Assembly: GCA_038093515.1 (NCBI GenBank)
Contig: JBBPSI010000169.1
Span: 1-54,089, forward strand
Reading direction: 5' to 3'
DNA length: 54,089 bases
From: Butyriboletus loyo
Lineage: Eukaryota > Basidiomycota > Agaricomycetes > Boletales > Boletaceae
Position numbers and translations under genes: made by a program. The notes beneath the pieces were generated by a model. The model saw nothing but the letters and a program-made list of their open reading frames with translations, made no database searches and was not told where the DNA came from. Positions 21,847 through 32,701 of the stretch are shown piece by piece; positions within the stretch are counted from its first letter, which is position 1; every line of letters begins with the position of its first letter.

Positions 21847-23944
21847 ATGCAGTCCACTCCTAGCCTCCAGGAGTCCCTCTTGCGACCCTCGGAGAACCTC
21901 CAGTGCCTTTTGGATGTCGATCTGGCTGCGGGGAAAACCCCAAGTGAACCCCCACATCGAACTGACCCGACACTGATCCCTTTTCGTCGGCATTTGATCG
22001 CAGTCGTCACTCATCGCAACCATTCGCAGGAAGAAGTGGCCAGGTGGGTATCGCAATCGCGTCCCTCGATGCGCTCGTACGCTTACCACCGTTCAAGTCT
22101 ATTCGTCTTGATCGCATCCCCAACGAACGTTGGGGTAAGCGTAATTGATGCGCTACCGATCACCGAGCACTTGGCTTTGGCAGTCGCCCAGGTTGGTCCG
22201 CTGGACTCGCAAACGACAGAGAGCAGTCCAAGCGTGTCCGGTAAGTTCCTCCCGCTTCGGTTACTCCAATCTAACCTTTTTGTCGCATGAGCTTGGCTTC
22301 TCACTATCAGACGTAATGCGCAAGACACTAGACCGCTTGCATTCATAGTCGGCACTCGTGATACCGAAAAGCTGCAAAGCTTTACCGCCGAGTGCCGTCG
22401 TTTGAAGGAGATCGCAAGTACGCGTGCGCTCAAGCACGAACCACGTAGAATCTAACGCTGCCCCTCTTCAAGCTACAATACATCCAGTCAATACTGACTT
22501 TACCTGGGTTCAGGCCTATGTTTCAGACTCGTCATCTCGCCGACTTGATCTTCGCTTTCGTAAACAATCCTGGCATACACGCTTGTCTGCGTCCATTGCT
22601 GGCCTTCATGGAGACGACATTTCGGATATTTCAATTGTACGGCATGATTGGATCGAACGGGCTGCCACCAAGGAGGCAACGAGTGGTAACGTAAAACACT
22701 TGAAGTGTGTCATTATCCTTGCGTGTTCTCTGTCTCCCATTCACCGCTCTGTAGAATACGTTTGGGGACCTTCAACGTCAATGGCAAGCTTCCGTCAGAG
22801 GATCTATACCCATGGCTGCGTAGTTCCGACAGTCAAGAGAAGTCCGGTTGGATATCCCCTTTGAAACTTTCGCCGTTGGAAGTCTCCTCGGATCTACTTC
22901 ACCAAGGTTCGTTGTATCGACTTTCGTGTGGCTCTCGCTCGAGCTGTGATGTTCTAGAACTCTGCAAAAAAAATTCGTTGGCTGGCACAACTGGCGTAGA
23001 AGTTTTGGGGGATCCAGATATCCTGGTTCTGGGATTCCAGGAGTTGGATCGATCAACCGAAGCACTTTTATACACGACAAGTACGCTGAAAGAAGACGAG
23101 TGGCTAACAGCTATTTTCGCTGGTCTTGGGGAGAAGCACGTACTGTATGAAAAGGTATATACCGATCAACGCAATCAGATCAGAGTTGATTATCACAGGA
23201 CTCTGTTAGCTCGTTTCAAGGCAACTGGTTGGCATGCTACTCGTGGTGATCGCGAAGAAAGCCCTGGTCCCCTGTTTTACCGACGTTCGGTCGTGCGATG
23301 CTGGTTCAGGTATCATGGGATTCATGGTATCCGATCACAGCTCTTTCTCAACAATGTTTCTCATGCATCAGTCTACAGGGAAACAAGGGTGCCACAGCCA
23401 TAAGATTGGAATTCACTCCAAAAATATCTTCAGACCCCCAAATAACGTACCGTTCGACCGTTTTGACGTTCGTCAATGCGCATCTTGCGGCATCGGATGA
23501 GATGGTGGACAGGCGGAACTATGACTTTCAAGAACTAAGTGGACGCCTGGCGTTTTCTCCAAATGGATCGAATGAAAGTTATTCGCCAATTTCATTCGCG
23601 GAGGATACCTATAACATATACCAGAGTGACGTGCTCTTCTGGATGGTGCGTCCGCCCTTCATTGGAACACGACATTGATAGCGTAGTTCTTATCATTTCA
23701 TATAGGGAGGTGAGTTCTTCCACCACAAATCAAGGGTGGCGCCTCACGCGCTTGGTTCAGATCTCAATTACCGGTTAGGCTTACCCGATGGAGACATAAG
23801 GGAACTATTGTCCTCGCACGTTTCAGGTATAGACAGCATACAGACTCTCTTGTTATATGACCAGCTTAGAGCTGCAATACGGAGCAATAAAGCCTTTGCA
23901 GGTTTCACAGAATATTCCATTACCCATACGATGATATACAGGTG
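21847..23944 (+). CDS. Inositol polyphosphate 5-phosphatase, 3'-truncated
   Basis: Enzyme that removes the 5-phosphate from phosphoinositides such as PI(4,5)P2. Exons 21847-22043, 22098-22240, 22325-22417, 22473-22704, 22755-23154, 23210-23326, 23379-23645, a 4 nt exon 23706-23709, and 23761 onward. The catalytic domain starts with IRLGTFNVNGKLP and contains LGFQELDRS, QLVGMLLVVIAKKAL, GNKGATAIRL, FVNAHLAA and FWMGDLNYRL. It then stops: after FTEYSITHT the frame meets a TGA at 23942-23944. The family's last motif, with the PxWCDRI catalytic His/Asp region, is absent and not found downstream. From about 23930 the sequence belongs to RIO1 on the other strand. The protein as read (about 545 residues) should be inactive. 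Some N-terminal splice choices (22097, 22324, 22472) are uncertain. Confidence 0.75.
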
Positions 23945-25157
23945 AGCATTGTGATAGAGGATATTGTATTCGGATAGGTCGGCGTGCACGAGTTTGCACC
24001 GATGATACATTCGTCGCATGCTGAGCACTAATTCCTGGTATAACGAAGGATATTCAGACGCTGATATCTGCGCATCCTTTAGTCGTGGCGAAGCCCTGAA
24101 ACAGTGTCATACTTTGCGGTGACGCGCAATTTGCGAGTAGCACATACCATCCCTCGTGGTCGCCCAGGAACTTCATCACAAGAACGTTTTCTCGAACCTC
24201 TACAGGTTCCGGGCAATATATTCCAGCGGTGACTAGACGCTTCAGATTGCGCATTTCCTTCTCTGCCCATAGTCGTACCATTTTGCGAGGGTTGTGTCTG
24301 CTGTATCCTCGCCTAAACCGATATTCGCCCGTAACATAGCGATCGCGATCTTTGAAGACAAGGATGGACGTCTTATAAATTTTAAGTGCCAAGTGAGCAG
24401 ACTCCGGTGTGAGTGCGTGGTAGACGTTTGCCTGACTGAATGTAAGACGACTGAAAATGAAATGGTCCTGCCACCTACCTCTTTTCCTGTGCTGATGCAT
24501 CCGTTGACTTCTTGAATCAGTCCACGACCAATCATCTTGAACAAGACGATTCTAGTCCGGGGATCAAGTACCTGTTCGGAAGTAGCTCGATCTGATTTGT
24601 CTTTTGCGTTTGCGTACGAGCTTGGGCCCTTTCTGTTGACGCCAACACCCATCGTGTATGGCTGGTCTATCTTGGAAATCCTTGAGGAATACTTTGACAG
24701 TACCACCAATTGGGTAGTGGTCTTGTCTTTGGCATGTACATGGGCGATCGGATTGCGGGGATGGTTGACTGCAGGGAGCGGCGCTACGGAGGCGTTCTGG
24801 TTGGTGGAGGAAGCGACCCCTTGGACGTTCCCACTACGGACAGCGACATGCTGACGAAGACGATTGTACTGCTTTGTGAAATCTGAATATGCACGCTTTG
24901 CACATCAGGACGGACGGACGGACAACAACAGACGTACCTCGTTCTGCGATTTCCCAGTCTTCGTCTTCTACTCTGTCGTCCTCAAAGTCATCTCCGCTTA
25001 GTTGGTCGATGTCGTCGTCATCGCTGGGCTCTGACCACTCGAGCAATTGGGCATCGTCGATGTAATGGCCACCGTGTCTTGGATCGTGTTGCTCTGCATC
25101 TTCTACCGCGTCGTTGAATTGGCCGGGGACAATGTCTAGAGGGCTTTCCGTAGCCAT
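23930..25157 (-). CDS. RIO1: RIO1 atypical protein kinase, 3'-truncated
   Basis: Atypical kinase/ATPase for late 40S subunit maturation and cell-cycle control. Exons on the minus strand: 25157-24938, 24882-24479, 24431-24148 and 24095-23930, giving 358 residues. After an acidic N-terminus come the RIO nucleotide loop STGKEANVYHA, the lysine strand [37 protein letters not shown], and the catalytic loop [10 protein letters not shown] with Asp342 and Asn347. The protein follows the family to HLYII at residue 358 and then leaves it. The next residue should be the metal-binding Asp of the IID motif. Instead the frame runs 53 codons through antisense 5-phosphatase sequence to a stop at 23768-23770. 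The C-terminal lobe is missing, so this copy should be inactive. Confidence 0.85.
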
Positions 25158-25393
25158 CGTCGACGTCGACGTCGAGTCTAAGATTGATATCACTGAACTG
25201 TATTAGGATAATTTACCCCTATTGATGCCAGTTACGGGCAAACAAGTGCAACACCCTCGCACCAGCATCAGCGCTCTGCCCCAACATGCTTTTGTCTGAC
25301 GAGGATCGTTACTGCGGTAAACACTGCTGACACGCCAAAATTAGACCCGCAATCTTCAAGTCCTCCACCGACCATTCGCAACTGTCCCCCGTT

Positions 25394-26086
25394 ATGCAGG
25401 CAATCCGCAAGCGAAACCCTTTCACCTTTCAGTCAGAGGACCATGTCAATGGCGGAGGAGTGCTCGATGAACAAGGTATTAATTCTTTTGTGGCGAATAA
25501 GCTCCCCACTATTGCGTGCTTACCAGCCCACAGAACAGGCAGAGGTGGTAGATCAAATCAAGGACCAAATCGTTTCGTGGAACAAGCAGAACCGAATCGC
25601 TCTACAACTAATGCTCGGAATGTCATGTATACTGTGCGTCGTTTCAGTCCTACCAGTCCTTTTCTTTCTGAGGCTTGCTGCCGCAGATATATCATATACA
25701 TGCTCTCAGATCGAACAACCCCGCTCTTTGCCATCTTCCCTCCGCTTCCTGAGGCTGGCCGAGCCAATGCCCCGCTGGACATGAGTGGCATTCTTGCTTA
25801 CATTGCCATTCTCATTCACGTCAACCTCAGTTTGATTGTACACCCTTGGAACGTTGTCGTCGCTGGCCGAGCGATTCAGGCAATCGGGTTCCTGGAAACG
25901 TTTGCATGGTCTGCTGCTGGGCCACTGCTCTCTCTGTATTCAGGCCGGGCATGGCAGACGACCATGTGGTGGTGTATTCCTGGGTTTCTGACGTATGTCG
26001 TCTATGCAGTTCATGGATGGATAAGAAAGGCGGGTGAGGACGTATCAGAGTTGGAGAAACTACAGTACAGGGCATCTGGTGCATGA
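25394..26086 (+). CDS. Uncharacterised four-helix membrane protein, 193 residues
   Basis: Exons 25394-25475, 25534-25633 and 25687-26086 join in phase. I do not recognise a named family. An N-terminal cytosolic segment of about 50 residues, with a short amphipathic helix (EQAEVVDQIKDQIVSW), is followed by four hydrophobic segments: near LQLMLGMSCILYIIYML, GILAYIAILIHVNLSLIV, FLETFAWSAAGPLLSLY and MWWCIPGFLTYVVYAVHGW. A charged tail of about 20 residues closes it. The start lies 236 bp from the RIO1 start on the other strand. Topology suggests a small ER or vacuolar membrane protein, but no function is claimed. The first 60 residues depend on the chosen splice sites. Confidence 0.6.
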   Translation: MQAIRKRNPFTFQSEDHVNGGGVLDEQGINSFVANKLPTIACLPAHRTGRGGRSNQGPNRFVEQAEPNRSTTNARNVMYTVRRFSPTSPFLSEACCRRYIIYMLSDRTTPLFAIFPPLPEAGRANAPLDMSGILAYIAILIHVNLSLIVHPWNVVVAGRAIQAIGFLETFAWSAAGPLLSLYSGRAWQTTMWWCIPGFLTYVVYAVHGWIRKAGEDVSELEKLQYRASGA

Positions 26087-26305
26087 GTAGCAACAGCACT
26101 CTTTTTTTCATGACAATAATATCATGTGTCGAGTAAGGGGAACACGAACTGCTGCAACGAAAGTCGAAACCCAACAAGATGATCTTGAGCAGTGGGATGT
26201 CACATTGAAAAAAAAATCCACAGGTGGCATCCATACGGAGTGACCAGAATTTATAGGGAGCGTGGCGAAGCCATGGTTTAGCATCAACTTGTCGGCGCGG
26301 GGCAC

Positions 26306-27328
26306 ATGAATCATTCCAACTCGACAGCGTTCGGAGCATCGGTCGCTCTCGTATTGGAGGAAACCAGGAACATAAAGGAGCTGCACCGATCGGCTCGTAC
26401 CAAGCTCCTCCAATTCGCTATCGACACTTGCTTGGTCGCTCATGGCGTCCGGTGCGTATCACTCGGACGTCTTCCCTCTGGAATCCCGCCCATGCCAGTG
26501 ATCGTTGACGATGTGGGCTTTGACTTGGCAGCACAGGTTATTTAGTGGATGCAGTCTGCCCACCGAATCCGATCCAAACTTTGGCTCTTCTCTTGCAAGC
26601 CCTCCGCAAAAAGGTGCGCCGATAGTGTCTAGTATCTACCCGTGTCGTCCACCGTATGACGATGAAACTACGGTAGAGCTTAGTGTTCAAGCATGTCATG
26701 TTTTGGCATCATACCCCCACGATGCAGTCTTTCTTGGTCCACATCCCTCTCCTGCAACACAAAATCACCGCTCTGCTAGATGGAGCCGGGGAGTGTGTCT
26801 TCATCAAACTGGATAGGTGTTTATCGGCGGTAAGCACCGTTGCCATAAAGATGCCGTCTTGTATCCCTAATCTTATCTTAGTCCAGAGAACCTCCAGATA
26901 AGCTCCGGGAGGCACTTCATGGCGTGAGGTTCTTGATGACAGAGTCCCCTGGCGCACTATCACTCTCCTTATTCGATTCATTCACTGAGGAGATCCTCAT
27001 CCCACTTGCAGCGGTCATGATCGACTACCCTGTTGCATATTTTCCTGCATTTTCTGCGCAGACATCGTTTCTGGAAGGAGAAGCATTGGACGTTTATACC
27101 GTCTCTTTCGAAGGGATATCAACCTCAGATTCTACCTTGGGTCTTGGGGAACAACATCTATTCTTGAAGTTTTCCTGCCCACAGGTCCTCGTCAGTAATT
27201 ACGCAGAATTGTCACCAGCTGCAGTGATCGAGGAACTTCGAGCCAAGTTTACTCCAGGACTAGCGCGTATGGGAGCGCGTATTTCTGTCACCCATCGCAC
27301 AGAAACCCTGGACAGAGTAGCATTATGA
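26306..27328 (+). CDS. Uncharacterised protein, possibly DUF4504 / UPF0739 (C1orf74-like)
   Basis: Exons 26306-26451, 26532-26613, 26728-26829 and 26882-27328 give 258 residues, all phases matching. No signal peptide or membrane segment. Blocks visible are TGYLVDAVCPPNPIQTL, LLLQALRKKSFLVHIPLL, a hydrophobic strand near GECVFIKL, and IDYPVAYFPAF. The layout of an acidic helical start, a YLVD-type strand and a DYPVAY segment reminds me of the DUF4504 family, whose function is unknown. The resemblance is from memory and weak. The third exon start (26728) is chosen because it gives the only open phase-0 join. The stop is 26 bp from the PPWD1 stop on the other strand, so the two 3' UTRs must overlap. 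Confidence 0.5.
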
Positions 27329-27354
27329 AATACAACTCAAAGCAAAACTCGCAG

Positions 27355-29781
27355 CTAGTCTACACCTACATCTACGTCGATAATTTTAATATCTTCAAAT
27401 GGCTTATCCAACTTGTTCACCTTGACGTTTTCAATCGCGTGAACAACCTCGAGTCCAGAAAAGACACGCCCAAATATTGTGTGTTTCTTGTCCAGCCACG
27501 GCGTTGCTGTCGTGGTAATGAAGAACTGCGAACCGTTCGTGTTTGGACCTGCATTAGCCATGCTGACGGTATACGGGCTGGATGTAGTGTTAGCAAACGA
27601 CTCCTTTTCATATATACGTCACCAACGTACCGATCGTGTTTGAGCTCGTCCTCAAACTCATCCTCAAACTCTCTCCCCCAGATTGACGTGCCTCCAGTTC
27701 CATCTCCGAGTGGGTCTCCCGTTTGGATCATAAACTTTGCGATGACACGATGGAATATAATACCCTCGAAATACCCACTTCTTGCATGACCAACAAAGTT
27801 CTCGACTGCCTTTGGTACTTGGTTGGGGAACAGCCGGAGATGGATATCTCCCATCGACGTGTGGATGACAGCAGAGTTGGCGAGCGGGGATGGACCACCT
27901 TTGTTAGCTACGGAGGCAGTTGCGATGGACTGTTCTTCGCGAGTAGGCTTTTCATTGAAGACATCTCGATCGTTTACTTTGCTATCCCTGAGAAAAATCA
28001 TCAATTTCGATCGCTAACGCATGACATTCTCTCAACATACTCTGGTTCTGAGCGTGTAAAGAGATAAAACCTCTGGCGTTTGTAGCCTGTACAGAAGAGA
28101 GTTGGATCACGAGTAGCTTTGTTGGCTAAAATGGGATTTGCGGATGCGGCCATAGCCAACGTTGTAAGACCCTTCTTAGCAGGTGCTCCTTGGTACAGGG
28201 CGAGGTTCGTCCATCGGACAGCCTCATCCTTGCCCAACAATCTGACGACACGATTTGTCACCGTGTTTACCACTAGACGAGAGTGTCAAGTACCGGGCAC
28301 TGGAACCCATTAGAGACAAACCTTTAATTCCAAGCAAGGTCGGGTAGACAATAAACGCCCCACTCTCATCCCATATAACATTGCTCCACATCCCCGGTAT
28401 TCGTCCGTCTGGACCGGGGATCTCAAGTTCACGTTCCACTGCCAGGCGTCGGCCGAACTCCATGTCCTCAACCTTGTATACAGCCGTCCCTGCTTGCTGC
28501 ATTTCTTGGATCGCGGTAAGGGATTCATCGTATTTCCGAGTTAGCTTCCCCGATAGGAATGAAAATATTCGGACCTGCCGGTCGGGCAGAGAGAATGTCA
28601 CAAATGAGCTGGAATCGGGGGAGAGGGTAATGCACGTGGGTATCGATTTCGCCTAGGAAGCATGAGTTATCAACCTCTTCTTCTATTGAACATAGACACA
28701 CCTTTTTGAACTCGTATAGGTCAGTTGAACTCTTGAATGACCACATGCCAGGGACGTTCTTTGGTAACTCAAAGGGTTCAATGGGTTGCCAAAACTCGAC
28801 AAATCCGTTTTCATCTGCAGAAATAACCGTATCATATCGGTCGCTGTACTGAAGAATTTTCAGTAATTTGATCTCGGATCCAATGGAAGGAGACATACAG
28901 CCATTAAGTGAACAGGTGAACGGTGCAAATTTTCGATCGAGACAAGGGGCTTATCATCGCCTCTGCCATCATATACCCTAATAACACCAGTGGTTTGCTC
29001 TGAACTGCAACCATGGAGTAAGTAATATGACGACATGGGAGAACACCCAAAGGCTCACACTGCTAGCAACCCTTGAGCCTGACCACGCCTGTGCACCCAG
29101 CAGCATGCATGCGGCACGAAGCCGAGCTTGAGCATGTTTATCATGTCTGTTCCAGTTAGAGTCAGCGCAAACACCTTAGCCCAAGCGAACCACGCGTACC
29201 AAAATTGACGACATCGAATACCTTTGCTGACCCATCCTCTGAGATGCTGGCAAACAACTGGCCGTCCGCGCTCACTGAGACACCTACAACTGGTGATGCG
29301 TGCGCCCGGAAGTGCTTCACGAACTCGATCCCTGTTTCTTGCTTCTTCCATAATTTCAAGTGACCGTCGATGGATGTGGTAATGAGGAAATCAGTCCTTC
29401 AAGAAGGGTGAGTGTACTTTGTGAGTTGCGTATTCCCAAGACGCACTTCGTCATAACGCAGAAATTCAACGCGTCCCGGTGCATGAAAGACCGATAATAT
29501 TGGTCTGCATTTGGAAGATGCTCAAGGTATAGCTTTTCATGTGGAAGGACTAATTCACGACAAGACGGGCTCGGGGATGCATCCAGAGCAAGAGTAGATA
29601 TGATATACTCACCTTTTCGTTTCTTCTTCACAGCTCCGTTCGCGTCTGACGGCATGGGCATTGGCCCAACGTCCTCGTCACTTTGGTCACCATGTGTAGA
29701 TGCATCGACAGCGGGTGTACCGTTCTGCCCATCTCGTTCTCGCTTTCCAAGCACGGTCGCATCATTTTCTGAATCCGACAT
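27355..29781 (-). CDS. PPWD1-type protein: WD40 repeats plus cyclophilin domain
   Basis: Peptidyl-prolyl isomerase linked to the spliceosome in metazoans. Ten exons on the minus strand (29781-29613, 29549-29447, 29396-29200, 29146-29059, 29004-28899, 28848-28702, 28652-28322, 28272-28041, 27987-27631, 27577-27355) give 650 residues with all phases consistent. An acidic N-terminus with VKKKRK is followed by WD40 blades ([62 protein letters not shown]). The cyclophilin domain occupies roughly residues 490-650: [55 protein letters not shown]. The FHRV, QTGDP and QFFITT segments supply the isomerase active site, so it should be catalytic. An alternative ATG lies one codon upstream. Confidence 0.93.
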
Positions 29782-30043
29782 CATGCAAGTAATCGTTGAA
29801 CGACGCCGTAATAACTCAGTGTTCTGCAGGTGAATGCGACTCGTAGGAAAATAGATGAACTTCACCAGTTGAACGTGACTTTCAGCGATTTCATAACAAT
29901 GTACCAATTGGCCAATCAGCTTTGATTATATAATATATAGTTGTGACTACAAACATTCGACTTCATGGAAAAGTTCTGATGAACGTTCCCTGACCGGCAG
30001 AACACTTGTAGCTTCAGAGCCCCATTGAAGGTAAAGGTATAAG

Positions 30044-30350
30044 CTACATAACAGTGCAATCATTGCCCGTCTTTGACGACACCTCCTTGGCACGCTGTGC
30101 TTCCTCCTCTGCCAGCCGCAGCTTCTCCTGCTCTGTCAGAAGCTGCAGTTGTGTCAGCACTCTTGCAGTGATACTACTTGAATTCCATACGTACCCCCTT
30201 CTTCGCTCGTTCCAGCATGGCCTTCTTCCTGCTCTCTCTTTCCGCCTTGGCACGACTAAAATACATTATGCCGTAGCAAAGATAGATGGGGGAACGAATG
30301 ACATAGGATCCAGAATTTTCATAATTAGCGAATTGGAAGGCGTTTGACAT
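30044..30350 (-). CDS. 68-residue protein with C-terminal CaaX motif
   Basis: Three small exons on the minus strand (30350-30303, 30255-30196, 30142-30044) join in phase 0. Introns are 47 and 53 nt. The protein begins MSNAFQFANYENSGSY, continues as a highly charged helix (SRKKAMLERAKKG, EQEKLRLAEEEAQRAKE) and ends NDCTVM. The last four residues fit a CaaX prenylation box; terminal Met favours farnesyl transfer. There is no signal peptide. Size and CaaX ending recall basidiomycete lipopeptide pheromone precursors, but the Lys/Glu-rich coiled-coil body does not, and no pheromone receptor is nearby. A small lipid-anchored coiled-coil protein is the better guess. Not recognised as a named family. 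Confidence 0.55.
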
Positions 30351-30483
30351 TTGTTGAGTGACGGTTTCGGTTCCATAGTTAGCGACGGTGGTGACGACAG
30401 TGGTGTATATTTGGGTGGGGTGGGAGGGGAAAGAGAGCTAACGGGTTATGAGTGTTTACTGAGCGAGAAGGCCGAGACACTCC

Positions 30484-31226
30484 TCACCGGTCAGTCTTTG
30501 AGAAGGGCTTGCTCAAGGCAGTAATATTCAAAGAGGTCGAATTTCCGGACGATGAAGGAAGAGGACGGGCGAAGGAACTGGATACATTCGACGTTTGCGT
30601 AGTGGAAATATTCGCGAAGAGCTTGGAACTTGCCCAAGAAGACGTGGCGGGCAACTTGGAAGCGGAGGCCGTGGTCGACGTAAGGCTCGAGCAGCTGTGG
30701 TCCTTTGGGAAACGATGTTGAGGACAATATTGTTTCTTGCAGTCCTGCGGCCCGCGTCAGGATGTACCCGGATGAAAAGCGGAGCGGGACGCACGTTACA
30801 AGGAATCGGGGCATAGAGAGCCTTTCCACATTTGCCTCGTGCACACACAGGCTGAGACCTGGCCCTGCCAGATTTTCCCGTCATAACATTACACTCTGTA
30901 CTGATATGACGTTCCATGCGGATGTTTGGATCCTCTCCAGGGGGTATAGCAACTGGGGTATTGCATAGCGGGCCTGGGACGTACGTGAGCAGGTGAGCTG
31001 ATGGTTGAGCGAGTGACTCACAGCTAGGAGCAATACGATCATGCTTTCTTTCGTCGTATTGTGGACAGTGATGTGCTGCGACGAGAAAGTGCTCTCCACA
31101 GAAACTCTTTGAACAGTGTTGGCACTTGAAAGGAAGGAAGTCGACGAGCAGGCAAGAGGACTCGGAGCATTGCTTCCCGACGGACAAGAGCTGGGTATCC
31201 TGTTCAGCGTTGGTGTGGGACGCCAT
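30484..31226 (-). CDS. AN1-type zinc finger protein (ZFAND2-like, two AN1 domains)
   Basis: Exons on the minus strand 31226-31022, 30973-30795 and 30744-30484 give 214 residues. The first AN1 finger begins GKQCSESSC and continues LPFKCQHCSKSFCGEHF then HHC near residue 54. The second is CARGKCGKALYAPIPC...CKKQYCPQHRFPKDHSC near residues 117-145. Two AN1 fingers in tandem match the ZFAND2/AIRAP and Cuz1-related group, which link Cdc48/p97 and the proteasome under arsenite or proteotoxic stress. The C-terminal 60 residues are Ser/Thr-rich and poorly structured. The stop overlaps a possible GT donor, so a further exon cannot be excluded. The 48 nt first intron is in frame and open. Confidence 0.8.
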
Positions 31227-31386
31227 TGCAGAGATAATGAAGGTAAGGAGACAAGCGGGAAGATGAGGATTATAAAGTCGAGGACACGCGTCTAGACGCG
31301 CAAGCGTCACGTACGGTACTGTGTCAGAGAACTCTCCAGGACAATCGACTGCATTCGGTCGTCTCTCCGCAAGTATTATACACACG

Positions 31387-32563
31387 ATGCTCATCGTCTC
31401 GCTTGTAAGCACATTCATACATCCAACGAGCCACTTGGTCGTTGACATGGCGTCAGATCAGGCATGGCGAGTCTCTCGATAACCTCGTGAGTGGTACTAC
31501 GCATTGTCATACTTGGTGCTCAGCTTCGTGCACAGAAATCGTGTTGGGCAGGCCACAAGGATGCAGAACTAAGCGAACTCGGTGAGTGGCAACTCACCGA
31601 ACACCCGCAACTGACCAATCCAACTACCAGGGGTACGAGTGAGCACAATAGATTCCTTCTTTCCGCCCTTTCCTCATCGAAACACCCATAGCAAGCCCAA
31701 GCGCTCGGTGAATCCTATGCCGATATCTGTCTCGATGCGATCATCACTTCGGACCTCAAGCGTGCCCATGCGACGGCCGTGGCTCTTCTCGACGGCCAAC
31801 ACGATCCAAAGCCGTCCTTCAAAGTAGACCGTGACCTCCGAGAACAATCCTTTGGTGACGCCGAGGGAAATCCGTGGCTGATGCGTCGGATTCCCCATAA
31901 ATCGCTCGATGATCATTTCAAAGATAACCAATACCCGATTTTATTCGACCGGAATGAGAAATTTCCCAACGGAGAGAGCTTGAATGACGTTGCCGCACGG
32001 GCGGAACGCTTCGTGAACGATCTTGTTTTGAAGCCCTACCTCTCTCGTGCGATTTCGTCGGGTGTCGAAGACGTACACGTTGCGGTGGTTAGCCATGGTC
32101 TCTGCATCAGTGAACTTGTACCTGCTCTGCTGAGGTGGAACGATGGGAGTGCGTCGACTGAGGATTACAGGGGCTTACAGAATACCGCTTGGACTAGAGT
32201 CACTTTACAAGTCAAGGTAACGTATGGTCTCCATTGACCAGTGCGTTTGACCAAGTGTATACAGCCTGGAGCGGAAGTACCACAAATAGCCAATGAGAAC
32301 CTAGCTCCGCTAATCGTCACGGTCACCGATGTGAACCGACACGAGCACATCACTAACGTCGTAAGTCACTATCTTCATCACGTCGCTCACTTTTTCTAAC
32401 GATCGTTCTCAAGAAGCGTCAGAAGGGGATCGTCGAGTATGACCCCAAACAGCGGAGCATTCGCGAGTTCTTTGGTGGGGGCGGCGCGAAGAAACCCGTT
32501 GAGGCACTAGAACACGCAAAGAGCAACGCATTGGATGAGGTGGGGACAGAAGAACGCGATTAA
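31387..32563 (+). CDS. Histidine phosphatase superfamily (phosphoglycerate mutase-like)
   Basis: Seven exons: 31387-31404, 31457-31486, 31524-31581, 31631-31638 (8 nt), 31692-32216, 32265-32360 and 32414-32563, giving 294 residues. The catalytic RHGES motif is at residues 8-12, reached only by splicing an 18 nt initiator exon to a 30 nt exon. It is followed by SELGVRQAQALG, where the 8 nt exon supplies GVR, then TSDLKRAHAT (phosphate-binding Arg), FPNGESLNDVAARAE (acid residue) and VVSHGL (second catalytic His). A C-terminal extension of about 80 residues ends in IREFFGGGGAKKP. It resembles fungal broad-specificity acid phosphatases of the PGM superfamily; the substrate is unknown. The start lies 160 bp from the AN1 zinc finger gene on the other strand. 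Confidence 0.85.
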
Positions 32564-32701
32564 TCCATGGATGTAGACCTTTCGGGTGCTTCTAGATGTA
32601 GGCTACATGCAAGATACCATGAAGAGTCTGATGCGGAGATCAGGAAATTTAAATGACAAGATATAGCAGAACGACTGACCTATGTATAAGTATGGAGTTG
32701 C

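Noticed and set aside
25443..25784. Alternative 113-residue frame over the membrane protein gene
   Set aside because: Part of it is genuine exon 2. Beyond 25633 a GTGCGT donor and the acceptor at 25686 move the true frame, as shown by the downstream membrane segments.
30044..30350. Basidiomycete mating pheromone precursor
   Set aside because: CaaX ending and size fit, but the body is a Lys/Glu-rich helix without the usual processing motif, and no STE3-type receptor is nearby.
30491..30844. Alternative frame MHEANVERLSMPRF over the AN1 gene 3' exon
   Set aside because: It is a shadow. The AN1 frame with CKKQYCPQHRFPKDHSC is the coding one.
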